From Burkholderiales bacterium (GTDB taxonomy: Bacteria > Pseudomonadota > Gammaproteobacteria > Burkholderiales > SG8-41), in assembly GCA_005800795.1 (NCBI GenBank), contig SYEN01000498.1, positions 1 through 11,832 on the forward strand: a DNA stretch of 11,832 bases. The letters are read 5' to 3'. The notes below the pieces were generated by a model that did no database searches, was not told the origin of the DNA, and was given only the letters and a program-made list of their open reading frames with translations. Position numbers and translations under genes: made by a program. Within the stretch, counting starts at the first letter, position 1. Each line of letters opens with the position of its first letter. This document shows positions 1-7,112 of the stretch, one piece after another.

Positions 1-40
1 CGTAAGATACGAACGCTTGCGGCGTCAGGTTTTCGTTTGA
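1..40 (+). CDS. Possible C-terminal end of an upstream gene (partial)
   Basis: One forward frame, with codons beginning at position 2, is open from the window edge to a TGA at 38-40 and reads VRYERLRRQVFV. The stop lies 9 nt before a strong forward intrinsic terminator, which is where the end of a gene would be expected. Only about 13 codons are visible, so no family can be named. A second forward frame also stays open through the terminator and is less likely. This is an inference from position. Confidence 0.3.
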   Translation, partial: VRYERLRRQVFV

Positions 41-49
41 CGGTAAAAT

Positions 50-78
50 GGCGTCACCGCGTGTGACGCCTTTTTTTT
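50..78 (+). terminator. Rho-independent terminator
   Basis: A perfect 8-bp stem (GGCGTCAC at 50-57, GTGACGCC at 63-70) with a 5-nt loop is followed at once by eight T residues (71-78). This is a classical intrinsic terminator acting on the forward strand. It would end transcription of the gene upstream of the window and insulate the cyclase gene at 220. Confidence 0.88.
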
Positions 79-98
79 GTAAACGAGCAATACCAACC

Positions 99-181
99 TT
101 GTCGTTCCCGCGAAGGCGGAAACCCATAACCCTGCGCCATATGCCACATGGTATGGATTCCTGCCTTCGCGGCAATGACGG
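99..181. repeat. Degenerate dispersed inverted repeat (MITE/REP-like)
   Basis: Two arms, about 99-130 and 150-181, are imperfect inverted copies of each other around a 19-nt centre. Each arm carries a variant of the 'TTCCCGCGAAGGCGG' core with an 'AATCCATACC'-like flank. Such elements are scattered through many beta- and gammaproteobacterial genomes and resemble the neisserial dRS3-type repeats. The arms have diverged, so this is probably an old copy. It lies between the terminator and the cyclase gene and could fold in the transcript. The assignment rests on recognising the core by eye. Confidence 0.6.
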
Positions 182-219
182 GGTAAATTTTTTTGTTGCG
201 AACTAAAAGGATAGCCACC

Positions 220-1188
220 ATGACCCGCCGCTACGACGCTAAAAAATTCACCCTCGCGCACCTGCGCGCCACCGCCGAAAAATGCAAGAACTGGGGCAAG
301 TGGGGGCCGGATGATCAAGTCGGCACGCTGAATTACGTCACCCCGCAGGACATCATCGACGCCTCGCGTCTGGTGAAAAAAGGTAAGGTATTTTCGCTGG
401 GCCTGAACTTCGACCGCACCGGCCCGCAAAAAGGTTTGTGGGGCAATCGCTTCAACCCCATCCACACCATGCTCGCGACGGGCACCGACGCCGTCGCCGG
501 CAATCAGGACAAAGGCGGGCTACGTTACGCCGACGATATGGTGTCGCTGCCGCTGCAATGCGGCACACAATGGGACGCACTGGGACACATTTTTTACGAC
601 GATAAAATGTGGAACGGCTATGACGCCAAGCTGGTCGACACCAACGGCGCACAAAAAAACGGCATCCACAAAACCCGCGACAAAATGGCGGGACGCGGTG
701 TGCTGCTAGACGTGGCGCGGCACCTGGGCAAGGAATTTCTGGCCGACGGCGAAGCCATTACTAACAATGACCTCGATGCCTGCGCCAAGGCACAGGGTGT
801 CACCATCAAGCGCGGCGACTTCGTCATCGTGCGCACCGGCCAAATGGAGCAGCGCCTGAAAGCCGAAGAGTGGGGCGGCTATGCGGGCGGAGAAGCGCCG
901 GGCTTGGCGTTTGAGACCGCCGAGTGGATCCACCAAAAAGAAATCGCCGCCATCTGCACCGACACCTGGGGTTGCGAAGTGCGCCCCAACGAAACCGAGG
1001 ATGCTTCACAACCGTGGCACTGGGTGGTAATCCCGATGATCGGCATCACCATGGGCGAGATTTTTTATCTCAAGGACTTGGCCGACGATTGCGCGCAGGA
1101 CAAGGTCTACGAGTTTTTCTTCTGTGGGCCGCCGTTGCCGATTACACGGGCGGTGGGGTCGCCTATTAATCCGCAGGCGATTAAGTAG
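220..1188 (+). CDS. Cyclase-family protein (kynurenine formamidase/isatin hydrolase-like fold)
   Basis: This is a 322-aa protein of the putative cyclase family (Pfam Cyclase, PF04199), whose characterised members are metal-dependent hydrolases such as KynB and isatin hydrolase. The diagnostic segment is L-Q113-C-G-T-Q117-W-D119-A-L-G-H123, the counterpart of the family motif HxGTHxDxxxH. Other family-like stretches are GDFVIVRTGQ and the C-terminal ICTDTWGCEVRPNE. Two usual metal-ligand histidines are Gln here, which I recall as typical of a large uncharacterised subgroup. No signal peptide is seen, so it is probably cytoplasmic. ATG at 220 is chosen because AAAAGGA (205-211) sits 8 nt upstream; an in-frame TTG at 193 lacks that support. 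It is a single-gene unit convergent with the next gene. The substrate is unknown, probably an amide, lactone or cyclic ester. Confidence 0.85.
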   Translation: MTRRYDAKKFTLAHLRATAEKCKNWGKWGPDDQVGTLNYVTPQDIIDASRLVKKGKVFSLGLNFDRTGPQKGLWGNRFNPIHTMLATGTDAVAGNQDKGGLRYADDMVSLPLQCGTQWDALGHIFYDDKMWNGYDAKLVDTNGAQKNGIHKTRDKMAGRGVLLDVARHLGKEFLADGEAITNNDLDACAKAQGVTIKRGDFVIVRTGQMEQRLKAEEWGGYAGGEAPGLAFETAEWIHQKEIAAICTDTWGCEVRPNETEDASQPWHWVVIPMIGITMGEIFYLKDLADDCAQDKVYEFFFCGPPLPITRAVGSPINPQAIK

Positions 1189-1205
1189 AACTTTAAGTTT
1201 GCCCA

Positions 1206-1243
1206 GGGCGGAAATCGTGGGGCGCACCCCTATTTCGCCCCAC
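1206..1243. terminator. Possible shared hairpin between convergent genes
   Basis: In the 69-nt gap between two converging genes there is a perfect 8-bp inverted repeat (GTGGGGCG at 1217-1224, CGCCCCAC at 1236-1243) with an 11-nt loop. An alternative pairing uses 1206-1215 with 1232-1240. No T-run follows on either strand, so it is not a canonical intrinsic terminator. Position and symmetry suggest a bidirectional transcription end. Confidence 0.35.
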
Positions 1244-1257
1244 AACGGTTAGATGCA

Positions 1258-2376
1258 TCAATGGTCTAGATGCCGATACTGTTCCAGTTTCGCCTCATCC
1301 AGCTTTACTCCCAATCCAACCGCATCGTTCATCTGTAACGTTCCCGCTGAAATATCCAGCCGCGTAGTCGTCACGGTATCCACCACCTTAAGTGGTCCGA
1401 CGCATTCCAGCCCTGGCACGACGTTGCGTGATGTCGTACACAACAGAATTTCCGCTAGGGTGCTGGGATCAAGCCCGAAGCCGTGGCCAACCACACACGG
1501 GATGCCCGCCGCTTCGGCGGTTGCCAGCATGCGTTGCGCGCGCAGGATGCCGCCGGCTTGTTTGATGCCGAATTTCACGTAATCTGCTGCGCCGGCTTTG
1601 ATGACTGCCAGCAGGCTCTGGTGATCGCTCACCGATTCGTCGGCCATCACCGGGATGCCGCCTTGGCGGCGTACTTTGGCCAGCCCCGCGATGTCTTCCT
1701 TCGGCGCGGGTTGTTCATAGAGTTGCAGGTTGTAGGGCTTGACCAGGGCGCAGAGTTTTAACGAGGTTTCAGCGTCGTAGAGGCAATTCGCGTCGATGCG
1801 CAGCTGCATGGCGCTGCCCACAGCTTCACGCACGGCCGCTACGCGGTCGTGATCGGCCTGGATGCCGAAACCGCCAACTTTGATCTTGGCCGATTTGAAG
1901 CCGGCTTTGAGCCAGCGCTTGCCTTCGGCGGCGGCTTCTGCCGGCGGCAGTGCGCCGATCCAGCCGTTGAAGCGCACTTCTGTGGTGACGGCGCCGCCCA
2001 GATACGTTTGCATCGACACACCGTGAATATTCGCCGCGAGATCGACGCAGGCCATTTCCGCGCCCGCCGCTGCGCCCGGCTGCGTCGGTGTGAGCTTGTC
2101 GAAGAGTTCGATCAACTGGTGCAGATTCAACGCGTCCTGCCCGATGATGGCGGGCGCGATCTTGTCGCGTAGCGTGGCCGCCAGCTCTACGGCGGTGCCC
2201 GGCGATTTGGCGGCAGCCGAGGGTTCGATGCTGCTGATGCCGATGGCGCCGCCGGAGGCGGTGAGGCGGATCACCACACATTTGGTGACATTCTTGGTGA
2301 TGCCTGCGCTGGTGAAGTTGCCTGCCAGCGGCATGTCGATGCCGAAGACTTCCATGCGTTTTATGGTGTGTTTCAT
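1258..2376 (-). CDS. Mandelate racemase/muconate lactonizing family enzyme (enolase superfamily)
   Basis: This 372-aa protein has the length and two-domain layout of the MR/MLE group: an N-terminal capping domain (about 1-120) and a TIM-barrel with ordered acid/base motifs. Visible are K164-I-K166 (KxK), D195-A-N197, E221-Q-P and D246-E-S, the usual Mg-ligand acids. Towards the C-terminus is VVGHGFGLDPSTLAE. The strand that normally carries the second catalytic Lys reads YVK268FGIK272QAGG, and by eye Gly270 falls at the usual Lys position. Members abstract the alpha-proton of a carboxylate to racemise, cycloisomerise or dehydrate; the substrate cannot be told. ATG at 2376 has AAAGG 9 nt upstream and gives a normal family N-terminus. 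A GTG at 2436 overlapping the upstream stop would add 20 residues. It follows the dehydrogenase gene in a two-gene operon. Confidence 0.87.
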   Translation of the reverse strand: MKHTIKRMEVFGIDMPLAGNFTSAGITKNVTKCVVIRLTASGGAIGISSIEPSAAAKSPGTAVELAATLRDKIAPAIIGQDALNLHQLIELFDKLTPTQPGAAAGAEMACVDLAANIHGVSMQTYLGGAVTTEVRFNGWIGALPPAEAAAEGKRWLKAGFKSAKIKVGGFGIQADHDRVAAVREAVGSAMQLRIDANCLYDAETSLKLCALVKPYNLQLYEQPAPKEDIAGLAKVRRQGGIPVMADESVSDHQSLLAVIKAGAADYVKFGIKQAGGILRAQRMLATAEAAGIPCVVGHGFGLDPSTLAEILLCTTSRNVVPGLECVGPLKVVDTVTTTRLDISAGTLQMNDAVGLGVKLDEAKLEQYRHLDH

Positions 2377-2432
2377 AAGGGAGTGCCTTTGTGGTTTGTC
2401 GTAGTCGGTCGTTGGTAAGTCATGCGGCGAAG

Positions 2433-3317
2433 TCACGTCGGTATGCGCCGCCTAATTTCCTCGATCACGATGGCGTTGTCGCGCTCGCCTTCGCCCGCAG
2501 CGACACAACCATCGACGATGCTGACATACGTCTCCGCCAGTGGCAAGCCTTGTCCGCGCGCTTTTGCCTGTTCCAGCATCAGCAGAAAATCCTTGCGCGT
2601 TTGCGTGATGAAGCCGTGGGGCGTGAAATCGCCTCTGACCATTTTCGGGCCTTTGACGTCCATCACCTGCGATTGCGCGGCGGATTCACGCGCGACTTTC
2701 AAAAACGCGCCGGGGTCGAGTCCCAGCTTTTGCGCGAACACCAGCCCTTCGGCCAGTGCCGCGCGATTTACACCGAGAATCAGATTGATGGCGAGTTTGG
2801 CGCGTCCGCCGTTGCCCGCTGCGCCCAGGTGATGCCGCCGCGGGCAAATGGCATCGAGCACGTCGCGCGCTTCTTCCGCCGCTGCCGGGTCGCCGCCAAT
2901 CATGCCCAGCGCGTCGCCGGTCTCGGCTTGCTGGCTGGTACCGGACACCGGCGCTTCGACATAACGCACCTTGTCCGCCGGTGTGCGTGCGACCAGCGCA
3001 GAAATTTTGTCCGGGTCGCAGGTGCTGACGCATAGCGCGATCAGGGGCGGCTTGCCGGAAGGCAACGTGGCCACCAATGCTGCGATGGTTTGCTCCACCT
3101 GTTCGGTGTTGAACACCGCCAGGACGACCTTGTGGCAAGTGGCCGCGATTTCGGTCACCGATGCGGCAGCGCGTCCGCCGAGCGCTGCGAAGGCGTCGAG
3201 CTTTTTCGCATCGACATCGTAGCCCAGCAGTTCCAGCCCTGCCCCGCGCATGCGTTTGGCGCAGGCCATACCCATCAAGCCGATGCCAATCAATCCCACC
3301 GGGTGCGTGCTGCTCAT
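2433..3317 (-). CDS. NAD(P)-dependent beta-hydroxyacid dehydrogenase (3-hydroxyisobutyrate dehydrogenase-like)
   Basis: The 294-aa length is standard for the family. The N-terminal Rossmann motif is G11-I-G13-L-M-G16. Asp34 at the end of the second strand (LGYDVD) suggests NAD rather than NADP, an inference. The substrate motif EAPVSG (121-126) matches the family's DAPVSG. The catalytic lysine lies in GRAK174LAIN178, and RK242D243F matches the late conserved Lys-Asp. The enzyme should oxidise a 3-hydroxy acid to the semialdehyde or oxo acid, or run in reverse; tartronate semialdehyde reductase and 6-phosphogluconate-like members share these motifs. ATG at 3317 is preceded by AAGGG 7 nt upstream. 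It is the first gene of a minus-strand operon, and its stop lies 56 nt before the enolase-superfamily start, suggesting a shared pathway. Confidence 0.88.
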   Translation of the reverse strand: MSSTHPVGLIGIGLMGMACAKRMRGAGLELLGYDVDAKKLDAFAALGGRAAASVTEIAATCHKVVLAVFNTEQVEQTIAALVATLPSGKPPLIALCVSTCDPDKISALVARTPADKVRYVEAPVSGTSQQAETGDALGMIGGDPAAAEEARDVLDAICPRRHHLGAAGNGGRAKLAINLILGVNRAALAEGLVFAQKLGLDPGAFLKVARESAAQSQVMDVKGPKMVRGDFTPHGFITQTRKDFLLMLEQAKARGQGLPLAETYVSIVDGCVAAGEGERDNAIVIEEIRRRIPT

Positions 3318-3356
3318 GGCGCTGCCCTTGACGATGTTGGTTATGAAAAGGCGGCC

Positions 3357-3362
3357 ATTATA
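3357..3362 (-). promoter_or_regulatory. -10 box for the minus-strand operon
   Basis: Read on the minus strand this is a perfect TATAAT, 40 nt upstream of the dehydrogenase ATG. No good -35 hexamer is found at 16-18 nt spacing, so an activator or a weak -35 would be needed. Confidence 0.45.
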
Positions 3363-3411
3363 GTCGCGACCAGGTTGGTGAATTGAGCCCTATCCCGGGG
3401 CGCGGCACGGG

Positions 3412-3417
3412 TATAAT
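3412..3417 (+). promoter_or_regulatory. -10 box of the tRNA-Thr promoter
   Basis: A perfect TATAAT ends 10 nt before the mature tRNA 5' end and is followed by a GC-rich discriminator (GCGCCG). That discriminator type is typical of stable-RNA promoters under stringent control. No consensus -35 is present at normal spacing; TTGAGC at 3383-3388 is too far. The precursor leader should be only a few nucleotides long. Confidence 0.6.
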
Positions 3418-3427
3418 GCGCCGATGC

Positions 3428-3502
3428 GCCGGTATAGCTCAGTGGTAGAGCAACCGCCTTGTAAGCGGTAGGTCGTCTGTTCAATCCAGACTACCGGCAC
3501 CA
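3428..3502 (+). tRNA. tRNA-Thr (anticodon TGT)
   Basis: A 75-nt cloverleaf closes perfectly. The acceptor stem is GCCGGTA with TACCGGC, the D-arm GCTC/GAGC, the anticodon stem ACCGC/GCGGT around loop CTTGTAA (anticodon TGT at 3460-3462), the variable loop 5 nt and the T-arm GTCTG/CAGAC around TTCAATC. Discriminator A and CCA are genome-encoded (3499-3502). It decodes ACA and wobble ACN threonine codons. No other tRNA gene is adjacent. I see no duplicated 3' end that would mark an integrated element. Confidence 0.97.
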
Positions 3503-3573
3503 GCCCGTAGGGCGAAAATAAAAGATCAATAAAAACAGATACTTATAATAACGCTTGCCCGGGCACTTTGCTC

Positions 3574-3602
3574 TTGAAAGCGCTTGATGCCGCCCCTATA
3601 TG
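3574..3602 (+). promoter_or_regulatory. Candidate sigma-70 promoter of the Gld-like ABC operon
   Basis: TTGAAA (3574-3579) and TATATG (3597-3602) are separated by exactly 17 nt and lie 81 nt upstream of the GTG start. The -10 region is within a 6-bp inverted repeat (CCGCCC 3590-3595, GGGCGG 3602-3607), which could be an operator or an early-transcript hairpin. A second perfect TATAAT at 3544-3549 lacks a recognisable -35. Read-through from the tRNA is also possible because no good terminator follows it. Confidence 0.4.
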
Positions 3603-3682
3603 GGCGGGTGAACCAAAATCCGCGGCCAAGGTCTGGTGTAGGTCTGAGTCGCGGCATAAAGTTGTTACGAGGAGGAATCTCA

Positions 3683-4414
3683 GTGATCAAGGTTGAAAAC
3701 CTGTGCAAGCATTTTGGCGCCAAGATTGCGGTGAACGATATTTCGTTTACCGTTGAAAAAGGCGAGGTGCTGGGGTTTCTCGGGCCAAATGGCTCGGGCA
3801 AATCCACCACCATGCGTATCATCACCGGCTACTATCCGGCCACGTCCGGGCGTGTCACCGTCGGAGGATTTGATGTCGCCGAGAAACCCATTGAAGCCAA
3901 GCGCCTGATGGGCTATCTACCGGAAAGCGCGCCCGGCTACGCCGACATGACAGTCAATGGCTTTCTGGGATTCGCGGCGGAACTGCGCGGGTTGACCGGC
4001 AGCGCCAAAAAAGCGGCCATCGACCGTGTGATCGAGATGTGCTTTTTGCAGGCGGTGGTGTATCAAACCATCGATACCCTGTCCAAGGGCTATAAGCACC
4101 GTACTTGTCTTGCGCAATCGCTGATTCACGATCCGCAAGTGCTGATCATGGACGAGCCGACCGACGGTCTCGATCCGAATCAGAAACACGAAGTGCGCAA
4201 CCTCATTCGCAAAATGGCCCCGGAAAAAGCGATCATCTTTTCCACGCACATTCTGGAAGAGGTCGAAGAAGCCTGTACCCGCGCTATAATCATTGATCGT
4301 GGCCGCATGGTCGCCAGCGGCACGCCGGCGGAACTCAAGGCGCGTTCGCCATCGGGTAAGCTGGACGAAGTGTTCCGCGCGCTGACCCTCTCCGATACTG
4401 TCAAAGCAGCATAG
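3683..4414 (+). CDS. ABC transporter ATP-binding protein, GldA/CcmA-like
   Basis: This 243-aa nucleotide-binding domain powers the ABC complex encoded by this operon, on the cytoplasmic face. Walker A is G34PNGSGKST42, Walker B VLIMD157E158, the D-loop GLDP and the switch histidine H189 (FSTHI). The signature is L133SKGY137, the variant typical of GldA-type ATPases rather than LSGGQ. The usual Q-loop Gln position reads YLPE81, also common in this subgroup. GTG at 3683 is chosen because AGGAGG (3670-3675) lies 7 nt upstream and the product then starts with the standard VIKVENLCKHFG; the same frame is open further upstream to 3584 but lacks similarity. The permease gene follows after 24 nt. GldA is used as a family name only; gliding is not implied. 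Confidence 0.92.
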   Translation: MIKVENLCKHFGAKIAVNDISFTVEKGEVLGFLGPNGSGKSTTMRIITGYYPATSGRVTVGGFDVAEKPIEAKRLMGYLPESAPGYADMTVNGFLGFAAELRGLTGSAKKAAIDRVIEMCFLQAVVYQTIDTLSKGYKHRTCLAQSLIHDPQVLIMDEPTDGLDPNQKHEVRNLIRKMAPEKAIIFSTHILEEVEEACTRAIIIDRGRMVASGTPAELKARSPSGKLDEVFRALTLSDTVKAA

Positions 4415-4438
4415 AAAAGCCAAACAAGCGAAATCATC

Positions 4439-5182
4439 ATGAATGCCTGGGCCAATATCAAAACCATTATGAAGCGCGAACTGGGCGGCTATTTCACCTC
4501 GCCCATCGCGTATGTTTTCCTGATTATCTTTCTGCTGCTGACGGGGTTTTTCACCTTTACGATCGGCAACTTTTTCGAGCGGGGTGAAGCTTCGCTGGTG
4601 TCGTTCTTCACTTGGCATCCGTGGCTGTATCTGTTTCTTGTGCCAGCGGTGGGCATGCGCCTGTGGTCGGAGGAGCGCCGGCTGGGCACCATGGAACTGC
4701 TGCTCACCATGCCGATGACCGCGTGGCAGGCCATTCTCGGCAAGTTTCTGGCGTCGTGGGCGTTTTTGGCGTTGGCGCTGGCTCTGACTTTTCCGGTGTG
4801 GATCACAGTTAACTGGCTCGGGTCGCCGGATAACGGCATCATCGCCGCCGGTTATGTCGGCAGCCTGTTTCTGGCCGGTTCGTATCTGGCAATCAGCTGC
4901 ATGACTTCCGCGATGACGCGCAATCAGGTGATCAGCTTTATTCTGTCGGTGGTGATTTGCCTGTTCTTCATTCTGGCGGGTTACACGCCCATCACCGATC
5001 TGCTTACCCGCGTGGCCAGTCCGGTGGTGGTGGACATCATCGCGTCGTTTTCGGTGATGACCCACTTTGAAGGCTTTCAGCGCGGGGTGATCGATCTGCG
5101 CGATTTCCTGTTTTTCGTCTCGGTGATCGGCTTTGCACTGTTTACCACCGGTGTGATTATTCGTGGCCAGCGGGCAGGCTAG
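4439..5182 (+). CDS. ABC-2 type permease, GldF-like
   Basis: This 247-aa integral inner-membrane protein has about six hydrophobic segments (near residues 22-42, 60-73, 103-125, 138-155, 163-182 and 224-241). Between the second and third is the cytoplasmic coupling segment SEERRLGTMELLLTMPM (77-93), a hallmark of ABC-2 permeases of the GldF type that contacts the ATPase. It should form the membrane channel with the upstream ATPase; the substrate is unknown. ATG at 4439 is supported by the family N-terminus (an amphipathic stretch, then KRELGGYFTSPIAYVF), though its ribosome site is weak. Spacing of 24 nt upstream and 22 nt downstream indicates one operon. Confidence 0.9.
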   Translation: MNAWANIKTIMKRELGGYFTSPIAYVFLIIFLLLTGFFTFTIGNFFERGEASLVSFFTWHPWLYLFLVPAVGMRLWSEERRLGTMELLLTMPMTAWQAILGKFLASWAFLALALALTFPVWITVNWLGSPDNGIIAAGYVGSLFLAGSYLAISCMTSAMTRNQVISFILSVVICLFFILAGYTPITDLLTRVASPVVVDIIASFSVMTHFEGFQRGVIDLRDFLFFVSVIGFALFTTGVIIRGQRAG

Positions 5183-5204
5183 CAGAAGACCATCAGGAAA
5201 AACC

Positions 5205-7112
5205 ATGAAAAAGTCCAATATTGACACGCTGTTTTACTCTGCCGGCGGTTTGCTGCTGCTAGCGATTATTCTGATCGCGGCGAATTTCTTGATAAGCGTG
5301 ATCAAAGCCCGCGTCGACCTCACGCAAGGCAGCGTCTACACGCTCTCGGATGGCACGCGCGCGATTCTTTCCAAGCTCGAAGCGCCGGTGAAGATCCGTT
5401 ACTACTACACGCAAGGCGGCAACACCGTGCCGGTGGGCATCAAGACCTTCGCCAAACGGGTCGAAGACTTGCTTGCCGAATACAAATCGGCGTCGGGCGG
5501 CAAAGTAATCATCGAGAAATTCAATCCGGAGCCGGATTCGGACGCCGAGGAGTCTGCGGCGCTCGATAACGTCGAAGGACAGCAGACCAACACCGGCGAG
5601 AAGTTCTATCTGGGCCTTGCGGTATCCTTCCTCGATAAAAAGGAATCGATCCCGGTGCTGTCGGCGGACCGCGAACGCTTGCTTGAATATGATTTGACCA
5701 GCAAGATTTCGCAAGTCACGCAGGCGAAAAAACCGGTGATCGGCCTGATGGCCGGCCTGCCGGTGCTGGGCCGTCCGCTCAATCCGATGACCAAGCAACA
5801 GCCCACCGAGCCGTGGGTGCTGGGTTCTGAGCTGAAACGCACCTTTGAGGTGAAAAAAGTCGAACTCGACGTGAAGAAAATCGACGACGACATCAAAGTG
5901 CTGGTGGTGATCCATCCGAAAAACATCACTGAAGAAGCGGAGTACGCCATCGATCAGTTTGTGCTGCGCGGCGGCAAGCTGGTGGCGTTTGTTGACCCGT
6001 ATGCCTATTTCGATCAGCAGCCTGACATGCAAAACCCGTTCGGCGGCAATCAGGCTGGCGGTTCCACGCTCTTTAACCTGTTCAAGGGCTGGGGTGTTGA
6101 AGTCGATAGCAAGGTGATCGCCGATATGACTTTTCCCAGCGGCTCCGGCCCGCGCCTGCTGCCGACATTGCTGATGTTGACCAACGATGCGTTCAATATG
6201 GACGACATCGTGATGAGTCAGGTGGGCACGATGCTGGTGCCGTTCGGTGGCAGCTTCAAGGGCAAGCTCGCCGAAGGGTTGAAGCAGAACGTGCTGATCA
6301 AATCGTCGAAAAACGCCATGCCGGTGGATTTGATTATTGCCACACTGTCGGGCGAGCCGGCCACGCGCGGTTTCGCGCCCACCGGCAAGGAAGAACCCAT
6401 TGCCATGCGGCTCACCGGCAAATTCAAGTCAGCGTTCCCCAACGGCGAACCGACACCGCAGCAAGCGCCCGCGAAAAAGGGTGAGGAATTGAAGCCGCCA
6501 CCGCCGGCCTCCGGCAATCATATGCGTGAAGCCAAGGCCGAAAACTCGGTGGTGCTGGTGGCCGACGTGGATATGCTCACCGACGGTGCCGCGGTCGAGG
6601 TGCAGGACGTGTTCGGACAAAAAGTGGTGGTGCCGCGTAACGGCAACCTGGCGTTTGCACAAAGTCTGATTGAACAACTCGCGGGTGATTCCAATCTGAT
6701 GAATTTGCGCAGCCGCGCCGCGTTCAGCAAACCGCTGACCGTGTTGCGGCAAATGGAAGCGCAGGCACAACAGTCTTATCTGGGCGAAATCAAGAAGCTC
6801 GAAGATTCGCGCAACCAGATCACGGAAAAGCTGCAAAACCTGCAAAAAGGCCGCACGGGTGCGAGCGCGTCCGCCGCGGCGACAGTGCTCACGCCGGAGC
6901 AGCAGACAGAGATTGAGAACTTCCGCAAGCAAGCCACCGAAACCAGCAAACAGCTGAAAGAGTTGCGTAAAAACCTGCGCGTGGATACCGACCGCCTTGA
7001 ACTGTGGACCAAGGTGATCAATATCGGCGCGGTTCCGGTGCTGGTGGCGATTCTGGGTCTGGTGCTCGCGATGCGCCGCCGCAATCAGGTGAGAAAGGCG
7101 GTGGCGGCATGA
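5205..7112 (+). CDS. GldG-like ABC transporter auxiliary protein
   Basis: This 635-aa protein belongs to the GldG / ABC_transp_aux type (PF09822). It has one N-terminal membrane helix (about 8-32), a large extracytoplasmic region and one C-terminal helix (about 604-623) followed by a basic cytoplasmic tail (RRRNQVRK). The segment after helix 1, VDLTQGSVYTLSDGTRAILS, is the family's most recognisable stretch. A Pro/Ala/Lys-rich linker lies around 415-440 and a charged, coiled-coil-like region around 525-600. Family members are thought to act with GldA/GldF-type ATPase and permease; the biochemical role is unknown. ATG at 5205 has AGGA (5195-5198) 6 nt upstream; an in-frame GTG at 5163 would overlap the permease gene. 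Its stop overlaps the next start (ATGA). Confidence 0.9.
   Translation: MKKSNIDTLFYSAGGLLLLAIILIAANFLISVIKARVDLTQGSVYTLSDGTRAILSKLEAPVKIRYYYTQGGNTVPVGIKTFAKRVEDLLAEYKSASGGKVIIEKFNPEPDSDAEESAALDNVEGQQTNTGEKFYLGLAVSFLDKKESIPVLSADRERLLEYDLTSKISQVTQAKKPVIGLMAGLPVLGRPLNPMTKQQPTEPWVLGSELKRTFEVKKVELDVKKIDDDIKVLVVIHPKNITEEAEYAIDQFVLRGGKLVAFVDPYAYFDQQPDMQNPFGGNQAGGSTLFNLFKGWGVEVDSKVIADMTFPSGSGPRLLPTLLMLTNDAFNMDDIVMSQVGTMLVPFGGSFKGKLAEGLKQNVLIKSSKNAMPVDLIIATLSGEPATRGFAPTGKEEPIAMRLTGKFKSAFPNGEPTPQQAPAKKGEELKPPPPASGNHMREAKAENSVVLVADVDMLTDGAAVEVQDVFGQKVVVPRNGNLAFAQSLIEQLAGDSNLMNLRSRAAFSKPLTVLRQMEAQAQQSYLGEIKKLEDSRNQITEKLQNLQKGRTGASASAAATVLTPEQQTEIENFRKQATETSKQLKELRKNLRVDTDRLELWTKVINIGAVPVLVAILGLVLAMRRRNQVRKAVAA

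Noticed and set aside
25..465. Minus-strand ORF of 146 codons at the left edge
   Set aside because: It runs through the intrinsic terminator, the dispersed repeat and the start of the cyclase gene, and resembles nothing.
2391..3035. Forward ORF of 214 codons opposite the dehydrogenase gene
   Set aside because: The minus-strand reading has all family motifs in order; the forward reading has none.
3428..3502. tRNA-Thr as an attachment site of an integrated element
   Set aside because: No integrase gene and no second copy of the tRNA 3' end were seen in the window; the genes after it look like an ordinary operon.
3503..3513. GCCC-GTA-GGGC hairpin as terminator of the tRNA gene
   Set aside because: Only four base pairs and no T-run follow, so it cannot be supported as an intrinsic terminator.
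3917..5227. Long minus-strand ORF of 436 codons opposite the ATPase and permease genes
   Set aside because: It is antisense to two strongly recognisable genes, is rich in His/Gln/Arg with no domain resemblance, and spans their boundary; it is a GC-bias shadow.
5259..6032. Minus-strand ORF of 257 codons inside the GldG-like gene
   Set aside because: Overlaps completely a convincing gene on the other strand and has shadow-like composition.
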